From positions 81,562,097 to 81,626,096 of the forward strand of contig CM037590.1 in NCBI GenBank assembly GCA_021018995.1: a stretch of 64,000 bases of DNA. Direction: 5' to 3'. This DNA is from Chloranthus sessilifolius (Eukaryota; Streptophyta; Magnoliopsida; Chloranthales; Chloranthaceae). This document shows positions 32,488 through 44,097 of this stretch, one piece after another; position 1 is the first letter of the stretch; each line of letters starts with the position of its first letter. The position numbers were made by a program, and so were the translations under genes. The notes under the pieces were generated by a model. It was not told the origin of the DNA. It ran no database searches and saw nothing but the letters and a program-made list of their open reading frames with translations.

Positions 32488-34072
32488 GCCAGCAAACAAT
32501 GTCGTGGGTAGTGGACCCAGCTTACGCAGATCCCGACTCATCCCCGCCACATTCTCCAACTCACTCCCATGCGAGAGAAGTTTTTTCTACCATCCCCCTC
32601 GCCCAATCACCTTTTACAATTACCGGGTCCTCTGGTACCCCCATTTTCCCAACCACCACTTCCCAAAACATCCAAAATCAACCCCCCCATTCCCCATCTT
32701 TTGCCCAAACCATGCCTATTTTTCCCCCCATATTCATGCCAAATCCAACACATTTCCCATCCACATCCATACAAAACCCAACCCAATTTTCCCCATCCAC
32801 ATCCATGCCCCATTTTCCTTCTTCACCATATAGGCCCGATCCACCCTCGTTCACTTATGTCACCTCCACCTTATCCAACCCCCCACAAATCCTCCCGTCT
32901 ACCCAGGTCATGCCCATTTTATCGGGGCTATGCCCGATTTTTCCCAAACACCCACATATTACCCTTCATCATCCCTAAACATTCCCAACCATCCCCCTTT
33001 ACCAATGCCCCACTTCATCCCTCCAATCCACCCCATATCCCATCCATTACCTGGTTCTTGCCCGATTTTACCGGGACCATACCCAATTTACCCACCACTT
33101 CCACCCCATCTACATTTCATCACCCATTAAATCCACCATCTCCATCCGACCCTCGTTCCATGGCTATGATGGAGGAGATGTTCCAAGCCTACTCCATATG
33201 GAAGGCTTCCCAAAATGCCTCCTCTCCTCCACACCCCATATCCATGAACTCATCCCATACCCTAGCCAATCTCCATGCCTCACTCCCCCATGACCCCCAT
33301 CAACCTCCCATCATCCACACCATCCAAACCCCTACTTCCCACATGCCCCAAGGCCCATTGGCCCAAGCCCCCATTTCTCACATGACCCAAGGTCCATTGG
33401 CCCAAATCCCCACTTTTCACATGCCCCAAGGCCCATTGGCCCAAATCCCAACCACCCATACATACCAAGGGCCCATGGTCCAAACCCATCAAGGGCCCAT
33501 GGCCTAAACACACCAATGGCCCATGGCCCATACCCTCCAAAACCCTACGGGTCAGACCCACATACCCCAAGCCCAAACCCATACCCCAAGGGCCCATGGC
33601 CCAAGCCCACCAAAGCAACATGGCCCATACACCTCAAAACCCAATGGGCTTAACCCAAATCCACCAGGGGCCCATGGCCCAGACCCAAACCCACCAATGG
33701 CCCATGACCCAAAACCTCCAAAGCCCAATGGGCTATACCCATCAAGGCCTAATGGGCCAAGACCCGCCAAATCCCTTGCCCTTTACCCAAGCCCAACCTG
33801 ACCAAGGCCCTATGGCCCAAACCTCCCAGGGCTTCATGGCCCAAGCCCAAGCCCCATACTCATACCTTCCACAATACCCCCAACATTTCACCCACCCCCA
33901 ACCTTCACACCCGGGTCAAACCCACGTCATACCCCAAACCCAATTTTCTCATGGCCCCATACCCCAAGGCCATCTTCAAACCTTCCCCCATGTCCAATGG
34001 CCTCATCATGCCCCACCCCTAAGCCAAACTACCACTCACCCCATCACCCCACAATATTTCCCTTACATTTAA
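32488..34072 (+). pseudogene. Tat-B gag N-terminal region, Pro/His/Gln-rich with 13-residue repeats
   Basis: Three overlapping open stretches (32499-32978, about 32570-33507, 33596-34072) read as one Pro-rich protein broken by frame shifts. The first is rich in Pro, Ser, Phe and Thr. Around 33350-33460 the unit QGPLAQAPISHMT repeats every 39 bases, followed by many shorter Met-Ala-Gln and His-Gln-Gly-Pro-Met repeats to about 33850. It precedes the recognisable gag core. Such a long disordered extension is not part of the usual gag core and may be this family's version of the extra N-terminal sequence known in Ogre-type elements. The minus strand is open here only because the repeats are G+C-rich. 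Confidence 0.6.
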
Positions 34073-34299
34073 GGGGCTCACCCAACCCACATCCAGTCCA
34101 AACATCAACATGAAAATCTCATCCTCACTACACCATATGTAGACTAGTAGTATGAGGAGGACGAGATCAAAAATAGTGGGGCCTATGCCGCGGTAGTGAC
34201 CAATGCCAATCCTCCACCTGTAATTACCCCACCCCTGGCAGCCTAAAGTGAGTCCAGGCTATTAATTGAAAAGACGGCCCCATGTCCAAGGAGTCGGAA
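34073..34299 (+). other. Short degenerate gag stretch
   Basis: Between the repeat-rich part and the gag core. Stops occur in all frames, and weak continuity with the flanking frames suggests decayed coding DNA. Confidence 0.4.
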
Positions 34300-34963
34300 C
34301 AGTTGGATGAAATCTAAAAGCAATTACAGAAGATGGGTGGTGCTGAAATCTATGCCACAAACTTCATGGACTTGTGCCTGTTTGCTGAGATCCCCCTTCC
34401 CTCCAAATTTAACATGCCGATCTTTGATAAATATAACGGCACAGGCAACCCTATTGCACACCTTAAGTCCTACTGTGGGGACATGTGCCAATACGGTGGA
34501 GACGAACGAATCCTTATCAAAGTGTTTCAGAAAAGATTAACCGGCCTCTCTTGAACCATTAATAATTAAAACATGGAAATATTTGAACCACCTATGCCAA
34601 GAGCAATATATCTATAACATAGACATTGAGCCACACAAGTCAGATCTAACTCGATTGAAGCAGAACTCTAATGAAACCTTCAGCGATTACTTAGGGCATT
34701 GGAGAGCACTGACAGCTCAAGTTAGAAATAGGATACCTGACGACGAGCAGATAGAAATGATCTCAAAGAATACCCTGCCAGAGATCTTAGATTTTCTTGT
34801 ATACCAGCAGCAGTCCAATTTTGCTGACTTAGTAAGGGACGCCAACCGCTATAAGGATGCCATCAGAGAAGGGTGGTTGAACAAGAATGCATCCGAGGGG
34901 CCCAGTGGAGTTAGGAGGTTCTCCGAACAGAGAAATGATAGAAGAACAGGGGCAGAGGTATAG
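34300..34963 (+). pseudogene. Tat-B gag core (capsid-like, retrotrans_gag)
   Basis: The frame with FMDLCLFAEIPLPSKFNMP and FDKYNGTGNPIAHLKSYCG is the start of the plant retrotransposon gag domain. It ends in a TGA at 34552, and from 34583 the domain continues as YNIDIEPHKSDLTRLKQNSN, ETFSDYLGHWRALTAQV and ILDFLVYQQQSNFADLV. This domain assembles virus-like particles. Loss of the junction around 34550-34580 by a stop plus shift breaks the protein. Confidence 0.8.
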
Positions 34964-36229
34964 AATGTTGAAAACACCCAACCCAACAATTACAATATAG
35001 CCCCCTTCTAGTTTATAGTAGTGCAACCAGCTCTCGTCAGGACAGGGAATGCAAATGACCCCAGAGAGGAGAGCCCATCATGATCGAGTCTTTACGCCCT
35101 TGGATCAATCCCTGAGTGTGCTTTTGCCATTATTATTTGAAAAGGTTTTAATAACTGTTCTCCAACCATGACCTCCTCCCAATTCGATTCCATATAATTT
35201 TTACCCCAATACTCATTGCAATTTTCATCAGGGTCTGAGTCACCCGACTAATTACTGCTTCCCATTGAAGCACGTGATCCAAGACTTAATCAATGCTGGG
35301 AAGATCATTCCCCCGGCACCCACCCAAGCAAACCAGCACGCGAATATCCATCAAGTGCCTTTACCACCACACCCTATTGGAATAGCACGTCCCAGCCCCA
35401 CCGTAGGGATGGTAGAGGAATCTAAAGAAGAATTGGAGTTTGATTCGTCAGACTTCATTTGTAACCAAGAAACTTTCATGGCCCCAAGGCAGAGAAATAT
35501 AGGAGAAGGAACTATTGCAGTGATTGAACCCCTAAATCCGGCCCACCCCTACATCGCAGACCGAACCCCTAGATCATAGGGCCTATTTTCCACCACCCAC
35601 CCCATTAACTACATACAAATAAATGCATATCAACCATATTCCACCACCCCCTTAAATTACCCAATAAGCCATCAGGCCCCCAATCCTCCATCCGCACCCG
35701 TCAGTTATCCATGGCCTACGCCCACCCCATTACCCTCGGTTCAATCACCTACAAACTCCACCACCCCCGTCAATTATCTAATGGCCCATCAAACCCACAA
35801 TCCTCCACTGCCCTTTAGCTACCAATGGCCTACACCCACCCCATTACCCCCTGTGTGACCACCGTTAAACGTCACCACCCCTACCTACCTGGCCCAATTT
35901 TGCCACCCACCCATCCTTCACTGAGGTAAACCAAGTCTTACCTACCTTGCCCGAGCCATCAACACACGCACATTAAGTGTCAGCGCCCTATCGTTTCAGA
36001 TCACGGGGCCAACCTATGATCCTCATCAGGTCCCACTGAGCTATGAACAAACCAATGTTAATGCCGGCAACAGTAGCAGGGAAGGGGCCTTGGACTTCGT
36101 TACCAAATCGAGAAAGATCTCGAAATAGCATGAGGCAGTAAGGACAATAGTAAAAGCAATAGCAGTAGCACCAGCATGGTTGGAGGGAAAGAAAGAGAGT
36201 GAAGTCCACCCATTTGAAAAGATGAGTCG
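34964..36229 (+). pseudogene. Tat-B gag C-terminal / linker region
   Basis: The open part 35265-35579 reads KHVIQDLINAGKI with a Pro-rich tail and an acidic patch (EESKEELEFDSSDFI), typical of the segment between gag core and protease in Tat elements. From 35580 to about 35990 the sequence is Pro/His/Tyr-rich with stops. The rest up to 36229 is degenerate. No CCHC knuckle is seen. Confidence 0.55.
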
Positions 36230-36822
36230 GGAGCACATCCTTGAGACCCAACTAAGAAGAATGTCAGCCCATATCTGTCTACGATCTATTAATGGCATCC
36301 CCACTCCATTTTCAAGCTTTAATGGGAGAGTTAAAGAATGCCCATGTATCCCAGCAGGTGAGCCCATATGGAATTGGGCAAATAATTGGACAAGTAATGG
36401 CACCCAATGCCATTTCATTTTCAGATGCAGATTTGTCGGAGGAGGGAAACAGTCATGCTAAATCCCTCAATATTACTATCGAATCTAGGAACATGATAAT
36501 TCCATTAGTGTTAACGGGTCGGCTCTGAATGTGTGCCCGTTGCGGACTGCCACAAAAATCGATGCCCCTATATGCTGAGGTCGACAAGAACAAGTGCTCG
36601 GGGTTTTGATAACACAAGAAGAGAAATAATGGGAGAGGTCGACCTTGAGTTAGTAATCGGGCCTATGACCTTTTCCATACCTTTCCAAGTGATGGATATC
36701 AAATCTTCATTTAATCTGCTAATAGGACGCCCCTGGTTGCATGAGGTTGGGGCGATACCTTCTACCCTCCATCAAAAATTAACATTTATATCCGGGCAGA
36801 AGATGATTACCATCATTGGTTA
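36230..36822 (+). pseudogene. Tat-B aspartic protease, active-site Asp lost
   Basis: The upstream part has NAISFSDADLSEEGN and SLNITIESRNMI, the usual lead-in to the Tat protease. After a frame break at about 36510 comes NGSALNVCPLRTATKIDAP, the region round the active site, then FQVMDIKSSFNLLIGRPWLH, the second conserved block. Family members have Asp before NGSALN. Here that codon is GTT (36510-36512) right at the frame break, so a small deletion removed the catalytic residue. The domain normally cuts the polyprotein. Confidence 0.75.
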
Positions 36823-37989
36823 AGGGCATGACAACAAACACAAGGCCACCCATAGCATTGAAAATCCCAAAGTAATGGATGTGCCACATACTGAGGAAGA
36901 CACCGACCTCTACAGTTTCGAATATGAGGTGTCAGTAGTAGGCCCAGAACCTCTGAAAAGCATAGTCTCCAAAATTGGCGACAGAACAGAAGCAGTAATG
37001 CTGATGCTCTAGAAATGGGGCTATCAAAAAGGTAGAGGACTCGAGCCCAGACTGCAATGCAGAAGAGAGTCGGTAATAGCCAAGGGATAGAAAGTTCATT
37101 TTGGGTTAGGTTACAATCCCACAGAGGAAGAGCTCTGAGAGGCCAAGGAGAAGGCCCGTGAGACGGCGACGGCAAGAGCCAAGGGGATGCACTTGGAAGA
37201 GGAGAAGCTTCGTCCCAAACCACACATCAGGGAATCCTTTTTAAGCGCTAGGGTTGCAAAGATTGACCGGAATGGGGAAGCCTGATTAACCCCACACAAG
37301 CCCACAGCACCAGTTCACCCCACCAATCCCCACATTACCCTTCCTAGCCTGGAGATAGATTTGGCTGCGTTGTCCCTTTTTGAAGAATGACGACCAGTAC
37401 CTGAACAAACTCCCCCTGTGGTAAATCACCACAAAATGGTATTGACATTTGAGGACATCATCTCAAACGAAATGGGGATCAACATGATAGAAGCTGACTC
37501 TAATGAGCCATATCAATCAGCCTCCTCCATCTAATCAAGTAAAGGAGCGGCCCCTCAAGTATGCAATTGGGTATCTTTACCCCAAACCCTAGAAGCGGGG
37601 AGTGGCCTAATATTTGGCATCTGTTTTCTAAAAAAAAAAATAACCTATAAAAAGTGAGATAAGCCCTTGGCAGGCAATACCTTGTATATACACAGACTTA
37701 CACTGCCAAGGGCCCGTCTCCGAAAAAATATAAAACCTCAAAAACATTGAAAAAATACAAAACCTCAAAAACATTGAAAAAATATAAAGTCCAACAATAT
37801 TATCATTTAAAATTTCAGATAAAGTCTCACAAAAAGATGCCTTAATTGAAATACCCGTCCCATGTAAAATCGACCCCTTCCCTGTAGAAATATAAGAAGA
37901 GGTAGGAGTTACAAGTCTGGACGAAGAGCTCCTTGAGCTCCCCAATGAGCTCCTTGACCGGTTTGCCAAATTTGAGCATGGCCCTACCC
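36823..37989 (+). pseudogene. Tat-B protease-RT linker, decayed
   Basis: Coding homology is weak. WGYQKGRGLEPRLQC-like phrases near 37017 belong to the linker of Tat pol. Stops occur in all frames. Near 37720-37800 there is a short imperfect direct repeat (AAACCTCAAAAACATTGAAA twice). The open minus-strand frames here are shadows. Confidence 0.45.
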
Positions 37990-38935
37990 GATTGTCGAGG
38001 AAACTTAGGACATTAATATAGGGACTGAGGAGATTCCCCACATTACCAAAATCGGAACGTCGCTATCTCCTGAAGAAAGAAAAAGCATGATCGATTTCCT
38101 TCGGTCATACCAAGACATTTTTGTCTGGTCTTATGAGGACATGCTTGGTCTAGACACCAATTTGGTCGAGCATGAGTTACCTCTCTACCCTGATATGAAG
38201 CCGGTTAAGCAGAAGTTGAGACGTCTCCAACCCGAGTGGATGTTGAAAGTCAAAGACGAGGTCATCAAGCAATATGATGCAGGGTTCCTCATGGTATCCA
38301 AATATCCATAGTGGCTAGCCAATATCGTGCCTGTGCCAAAAAAGGATTGAAAGGTCTGCATGTCTATCGACTTCCACAATTTGAACAGGGCGAGCTCGAA
38401 GGGCGATTTCCCATTGCTGCACATCAACATCTTGGTCGATAACACTGCTAAGCAAGGGATGCTTTCATTCATGGACGGATTCTCTGGATATAATCAGATT
38501 AAAATGGCAGAGGTGGATCAAGAAAAGACAACATTCATCACTCCTTGGGGCACCTTCGACTATCGGGTCATGCCATTTGCATTGAAGAATGCTGACGCTA
38601 CATATCAGAGAGCAATGACTGCGTTATTCCACGACATGATGCACCGAGATATTGAGGTGTATGTCGACGATATGATCGCCAAGTCACTAGAGTGAAGCGA
38701 CCATCTAGTAAACCTTCAGAAGTTGTTTGAAAGAATGAGAAAGCACATGTTATGTCTGAATCCATAGAAGTGCGCATTTGGCGCCATGTCAGAGAAACTA
38801 TTAGGATTCATCGTCAGCAGGAGAGGGATCGAGGTCGACTCAGTCAAAGTCAAAGCTGTCACAGAAATGCTGCCACTGTCTATTGAGAAAGAAGTTAGAG
38901 AGTTCTTGGGCAGAATATAATATATCAGTCAGTTC
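37990..38935 (+). pseudogene. Tat-B reverse transcriptase
   Basis: It begins with the YQDIFVWSYEDMLGLD block and continues VEHELPLYPDMKPVKQKLRR, KVCMSIDFHNLNRAS, FPLLHINILVDNTA, MDGFSGYNQIKMA, TFITPWGTFDYRVMPF and EVYVDDMIAKS. The catalytic YVDD is intact at 38660-38671. Stops are TAG 38309-38311, TGA 38348-38350, TGA 38693-38695, and others in the thumb (before KCAFGAM, before YISQFI). Most sit where relatives have Gln, Trp or Arg, pointing to C-to-T decay rather than selection. Confidence 0.9.
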
Positions 38936-39480
38936 ATTGCACAGCTAACTCCAATCTGTATGCCGATCTTCAGGCTGTTAAGGAAGAACTTGCCCATTGA
39001 ATGAAACGACAACTACCAGGCAGCATTCGATAAAATCAAAAGCTTCCTCCTTAACCCACCTATTTTGCTACCACCCGAACCGGGGAGACCACTCTTGATG
39101 TACCTCTCCACGACGGAAGTTTCGATGGGATGTGTCTTAGGGTAGTATGATGAAATAGGAAGAAGAGAGCAGGCCATCTACTATCTGAGCAAGAAGTTTA
39201 CTGATTATGAAACGCGCTATTCTCATCTGGAGAAAGCATGCCTAGCTCTTGTATGGGCTACTCAGAGGCTCCACCATTACTTGCTATTCCAAGCTGTTCT
39301 ACTTTTAGGTCTAATGGCCCTGTTAAAATACTTTTTCGAGAAGCTGGCTCTCACTGGATGAACTGCATAATGGCAGCTTTTATTGTCTGAGTTTAACATC
39401 ACGTACGTCACTCAAAAGTCGATTAAGGGGTAGGCACTCACCGATCATCTTGCCAACAATCCTCTGCCAGATTATGAGCC
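38936..39480 (+). pseudogene. Tat-B RNase H
   Basis: It continues in the same frame: AAFDKIKSFLLNPPILLPP, PGRPLLMYLSTTEVSMGCVL, QAIYYLSKKFTDYETRYSHL and EKACLALVWATQRL. Stops follow IE, VLG, LTG and IKG. The domain would remove RNA from the RNA:DNA hybrid. It matches Tat-G 11167-11605. Confidence 0.8.
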
Positions 39481-40075
39481 TTTGAGAACTGAATTCCCTG
39501 ATGAGGACATCCTTTTCATGACGAAAGATGATACTAAAGAAGTAGAAGAATCATGGGTAATGCACTTGGACGGGGCAGCAAATGCTGAGGGTCAGGGAGT
39601 TGGCGTTATCCTAATCTCACTAAAAGGATCACATGTACCAGTTTCTATCAAGCTTAACTTTCCCTGCACAAACAACATGGCCGAATATGAAGCTGGTGTC
39701 GCTGGACTATAGGCAGCTTTGGACTTAAAAGTGACTCACCTCCGAGTATTTGGCGACTTACAGCTGATCATATGCCAAATGAACGGAGATTGGAAGACGA
39801 AAGATGAGAGATTGATCCCCTACCATGAGCACCTTGAGGATCTGATAGCTTGCTTTGAGGATGTCACTTTCTCTTATGTCCCACGGATAAGGAATCGCTT
39901 CGCTGATGCACTAGAAACTTTCGCGTCAATGGCAGAAATCCCGTATGGAGTTGAGATGAAGCTGATCATGATTGAACAGATGAGCCGGCCTTTTGCCTAC
40001 AGATTGAGGAACCTACAAAGCCTGATGATGAGCCACCTTGGTTCTCATATATTAAGAATTTCCTCGAGACACTAA
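39481..40075 (+). pseudogene. Tat-B second (archaeal-type) RNase H
   Basis: WVMHLDGAANAEGQGVGVIL, NNMAEYEAGVAGL, a TAG, then LRVFGDLQLIICQMNGDWK and VTFSYVPRIRNRFADALETF. The acidic residues of LDGA, EYEA and the final ADAL are present; the third motif (GDLQLI) has Asp. This dual RNase H arrangement is diagnostic of Tat/Ogre elements. One stop at about 39710-39712 interrupts an otherwise open domain. Confidence 0.85.
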
Positions 40076-41292
40076 ATTTCCCTGAGGGTACATCCAAGAC
40101 GGATCGGCGAACCATTCAACGCCTAGCGGCAGGCTATGTCATTTGTGGGGAATTCTTTGACAAGAGATCCTACAATAACATCTTACTCAGGTACCTTACA
40201 GAAAGTGAAGTGATCAATATCATGAAGGAGATCCACAAGGGAGTATGCGAAGCCCAAGTCAACGGTCACATGCTTGCTAAGAAAATTCTGTGGCAGGGAT
40301 ACTTTTGGACCACTATGGAATCAGACTGCTATAAACATGTTCAGAAATGCTACAAGTATCAGGAACACTCTAATCTAATACACGCTCCTGCCATCGATCT
40401 ACACTGCATGACTACTCCTTAGCCATTTGTTACCTGGGGCCTTGACGTCGTCGAAATAATTAATCCAAAAGCATCAAATGGACATCGGTTCATCCTCATT
40501 GCCATTGAATACTTCACCAAGTGGGTAGAAGCCACGTCATATGCCAACATCATGGCCAGTCATGTCAAGAAGTTTCTCAAGAGCAATATTGTGTGCCGAT
40601 TTAGAGTACCCAAGGATATTATTACGGCCAACGACACAAACTTTGTGAATAAGCGCATCCGAGCCTTTTGCGAACAATATAAGATCAAGTACCATTGCTC
40701 GTCACCTTATCGACCTCAAACTAATGGAGTCGTGGAAGTTATGAACAAAACAGTAGTTTCACATCCTCGAGAAAATGGTCGTCACTTACCGAGATTGGAG
40801 CGAAATATTACCATTTGCTTTATGGGCCTACAGACCATCGATCCGTACCACTACAGGGGCAACACCATTCTCCCTTGTGTATGGAACCGAGGCCATCCTA
40901 CCGGTTGAGGTTGAAGTACCCTCGCTCTGAATCCTTATAAAATCAGGCGTACCCGAAGCAGAGAGAGAGAGAGAGATCTCACTTTGAATAATTGAACTTA
41001 TTGGACAAGAAAAAACTCCTAGCCTTGTGTCACACTCAAGTTTACCAGGGGCGAATGCACGCGCTTATAATAAATTGTCTGCGGTCGAGGTCTAAAGATA
41101 GGAGATACTGTATTAAAGAAGATCTTCCCATCCCTCCACATTGATCCGAGAGGGAAGTTCAAGCCGAGCTAGGAAGGACCTTACGTCATTCGAGAGGTGC
41201 TACCAGTATACGCCATCCGCCTCGCCACCATGGACAGAGATCATCTTCCTGAGTCCATCAATGTTGGATACATCCGACGGTTCTACTCTTAG
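40076..41292 (+). pseudogene. Tat-B integrase, second catalytic Asp replaced
   Basis: A linker precedes the zinc finger, with His residues in EIHKGVCEAQVNGH and Cys in CYKHVQKCYKYQEH, where the last Cys of the pair pattern reads Tyr. The core has WGLDVVEI (first Asp) and PQTNGVVEVMNK (Glu). Between them ITANDTNFVN stands where the family has ITDNGTNF, so the second catalytic Asp is Ala (codon 40627-40629). From about 40750 the frame shifts repeatedly. The C-terminal part reads GKFKPS, then EGPYVIREVLP and SINVGYIRRFYS, ending in TAG at 41290-41292. It is inactive on several counts. Confidence 0.85.
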
Positions 41293-44092
41293 TCTATCAC
41301 GACAAGGTAAGTATTGATAAAATAGATGCGTGACTGCTTAAGAATCACTCAAAAGAGGCCATCATTCCAAGCACAGTAGCCAAAAAAAAAGCATCCCTAA
41401 AAATGATGATGTCCTTTGCTACCTCATTTGAGCATGGGCCATTCTTTCAAATAAACCCATTTCCCAAAAAAAATATGCGTGTACATATACAAAAAAAGAA
41501 GTAAAGTTACCATCAAAATCTTAAAAAATTGAAAAAGCAAAACCCCAAAAAGAAATTGCCTGAAATGAAGTAAAAAGAATAAAAAAATGTAGAAGAATCA
41601 CGAGGTGTGTACAGTAAAACCCCCAAGGAAGGAAGTATGTTGAGAAAACTGAAGTCGTATCAAGGAAACCCTTTTAGCCCATCATACCTTCAAATCCTAA
41701 CCTAACTGATGGCCAAGCTACACCTTGAAGGAAGCCCTCTTTTTTAGGTTCACAAGCAGTCATAGTATCTGTTAAGTCAACACAAGCCAAGTTGTGGGAT
41801 GACATTGGAACCCCATCTGGCCGGCTATGACGGAATCGACGTCTATGTCATGACTTTTAAAAATAATAATAATAATAATAGTAAATAAAAAGAAAATAAA
41901 ATAAAAATATAAGCTCAAAGCAAGATGGACGTGATGAAAACTCGAAAGGGCGCTACGGGTAAAAACAGAGAGTTTGTGCGGACCAGGTGAAAACTCGAAA
42001 GGGCGCTTGGGATGAGAGAGCTAAACCCATGGATGTAGTGAAAACCCGAAAGGGCGCCACGGGTAAAAAGAGGGCAAAAATGGGCACGACAAACCCACCT
42101 AACCCACCTTGGGCGTCGTGAGTAAAAGAGTTTTAAAAGAAAAATAATTGTTGGAATGGGTTGATAAAATTAATGTTTGAGGAGCCCTCTTGGTTACTCT
42201 CCTTGATCCCCTTTTCTGGGCCACTCATGCTAGTTCAAATCGGGCCCCGACTAGAATTTTCTTTGTGAAACGGCTTCGTCAAACGTATGATGCAAGGTAA
42301 ACAGAAAGGTTTGACTCTGCCCAAAGGGATTGATGTTCCAGTCTTGGTAAGCCTGCTGAGACTCCCTCAAACCCGACTATTTAAAAGGGGGGGTTCGACT
42401 ATGCCCAAAGTGGGACCCGTGACTTCACCTCACTAATAAGGCATCATAAAAAAAAAAGAAGAGAAAAGCTAATAAAGAATAAAAAAATCAAGAAAAATCC
42501 AAATACAAAAAAATGTGTATGTGTGTATATATTTCTACTATTTCCCATGTACATAGTTACAACATCGTACTTCCATCTCAAAAACAAAGAAAAAGAATAA
42601 AAAAATCTCTGAAAATAAAAATCCAAAAATATATATATAAATTTTGAAAATAAAAAAATATAGGTGAATGTTTGTTTCTCCTTCTGTTAATTAGGATGCT
42701 TATTGTTACCTATATAAACCAAAAAGGGACTGACGTTTTCTCAAGGATGTGCAGGAACATCAAACGGTCCAAAACCTCGAAGCAGGCAACTTCTCAGCGA
42801 TGGACAAATTAGATGAAGCATCCCGCCACCGATGTCAAGTCTATTAAAAAAAAAGGAGAATAAAAATTATTTTGAAAAAGGAAAAAAGAAATCTATGAAC
42901 TTTCCATGCACAGCTATGCACATGCGTGTTTTCAATGCGGTAAAATGTCATTATTTTATTGGCAATGCAGTTGTGCTAAATTAATGTCCTAGGTCTAAGG
43001 TTTGCCTTGGATCTATGGATCCTACTTTAAAGTAGGAGCAACGGTGTCAATCTCGGTCAAACAGTCAATGTTTCGATCGGATTGATTCCGCCGCTAAATC
43101 TTCGCGTTGATCGCTCAATTTTTTGTTCAGGTGAACTTGAGTGCCTTGAACTTCAAGTTCGTCTTGTGATATTTTCGGAGGTGCAGACTCTTGGTCTACA
43201 CTATCCAGCCGTGCGCCCTATGGGGTTTGAGGTCCAGATAACTCCATCCTCGAAAAGATCTATTGTTGGATTAATTCCAACCTGTCAGATACGAAACTAC
43301 GTCAGACAATTATGTACAAATATGCATGCAGAAGGGCCCATTTTAGGGCACAGGCTTAAAACCTGCACGGTATCCCTATAAAGTGTACGCCATACATCTG
43401 GGTATCTGTTGAATGGTCATTTGTTCCTATAAACTATACTCGAACGAGATCTGGGTCGGGACTTCCATTGCCTTGTTATTTATTGCCTCTAATGGGTGCA
43501 TGTTTATGCATAGTTGTTCGTTTGTGACTTCATTGATGGTGGAAGCCAAGATTGAGTGTCCTTCTATGGACACTCAATTCTGACCCGATGCTTTCGATAT
43601 CACATGGACTTGAGTACGTTGGCTTCAGTTTCGTCGTAAACTATTTCGGAGGCACAGGCTCTTGGTATGCGTTGTCTAGGCGTGCGCCTCCCAGGGTTCA
43701 AGGTCCAGATAATGCTTGTTTTAAAAAAAAAACATGGAAAAAGCAATCATTGAAAAAAGAAAAAAGAGAAGAAGAATAAATTTGTGTTTTCATAGCACGC
43801 ACAGCTACACAGTTGCGTATTTTTTATGCTGTAAAATATCAATATTTTATCTGCAACGCAGCTGTGCTAAATCAATGTCCTAAGTCTAAAGATTCGCCTT
43901 GGATCTTGGGATCCTACTTCAAAGTAAGAGCAATGGTGTCAATCATGATCAGGCAGTTAATGTTTCGGTCAGGACGATTCCACTGCTAAATTGTTGAGCT
44001 AAGCGCTCTGTCTTTGATTCATATGAACGTGAGAGTCTAGGCTTCAGATTTTTTACAAACTTTTCGAAGGTATGGACTCTTGGTCCGCATGG
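41293..44092 (+). other. Tat-B 3' untranslated region, left part
   Basis: No gene is seen. GAAAACTCGAAAGGGCGC occurs three times with 51-53 base spacing (41936, 41989, 42040). A-rich stretches with GAAAATAAAAATCC phrases lie at 42450-42660. A block of about 890 bases starting near 42905 (CACAGCTATGCACATGCG, GTCCTAGGTCTAAGG, GGATCCTACTTTAAAGTAGG) is followed by a second copy from about 43797, which is interrupted by Athila-2 and resumes at 58751. A partial third copy of the middle lies at 43560-43740. GGATCCTACTTTAAAGTAGG includes the palindrome CTACTTTAAAGTAG. Confidence 0.7.
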
Positions 44093-44097
44093 TCTGG
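44093..44097. repeat. Target-site duplication, left copy (TCTGG)
   Basis: TCTGG here and at 58747-58751 flank Athila-2. Removing the element and one copy restores the Tat-B repeat seen at 43190-43240 and 43650-43700 (CTTGG, a variable spacer, then CGTGCGCC and a GGTTTGAGGTCC-like phrase). Three bases, TCT, lie between this copy and the LTR's TGTCG. Confidence 0.8.

Noticed and set aside
32607..33770. Minus-strand Gly/Trp-rich frames opposite Tat-B gag
   Set aside because: They are complements of Pro-rich and CCCATGG-rich repeats. Absence of stops comes from base composition, not coding.
33345..33850. CRISPR-like regular repeats
   Set aside because: Units are 39 bases or shorter and joined without unique spacers; they translate as gag repeats in a plant retrotransposon.
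42444..42626. Phe-rich minus-strand frame
   Set aside because: It is the complement of an A-rich untranslated stretch, with no conserved motif.
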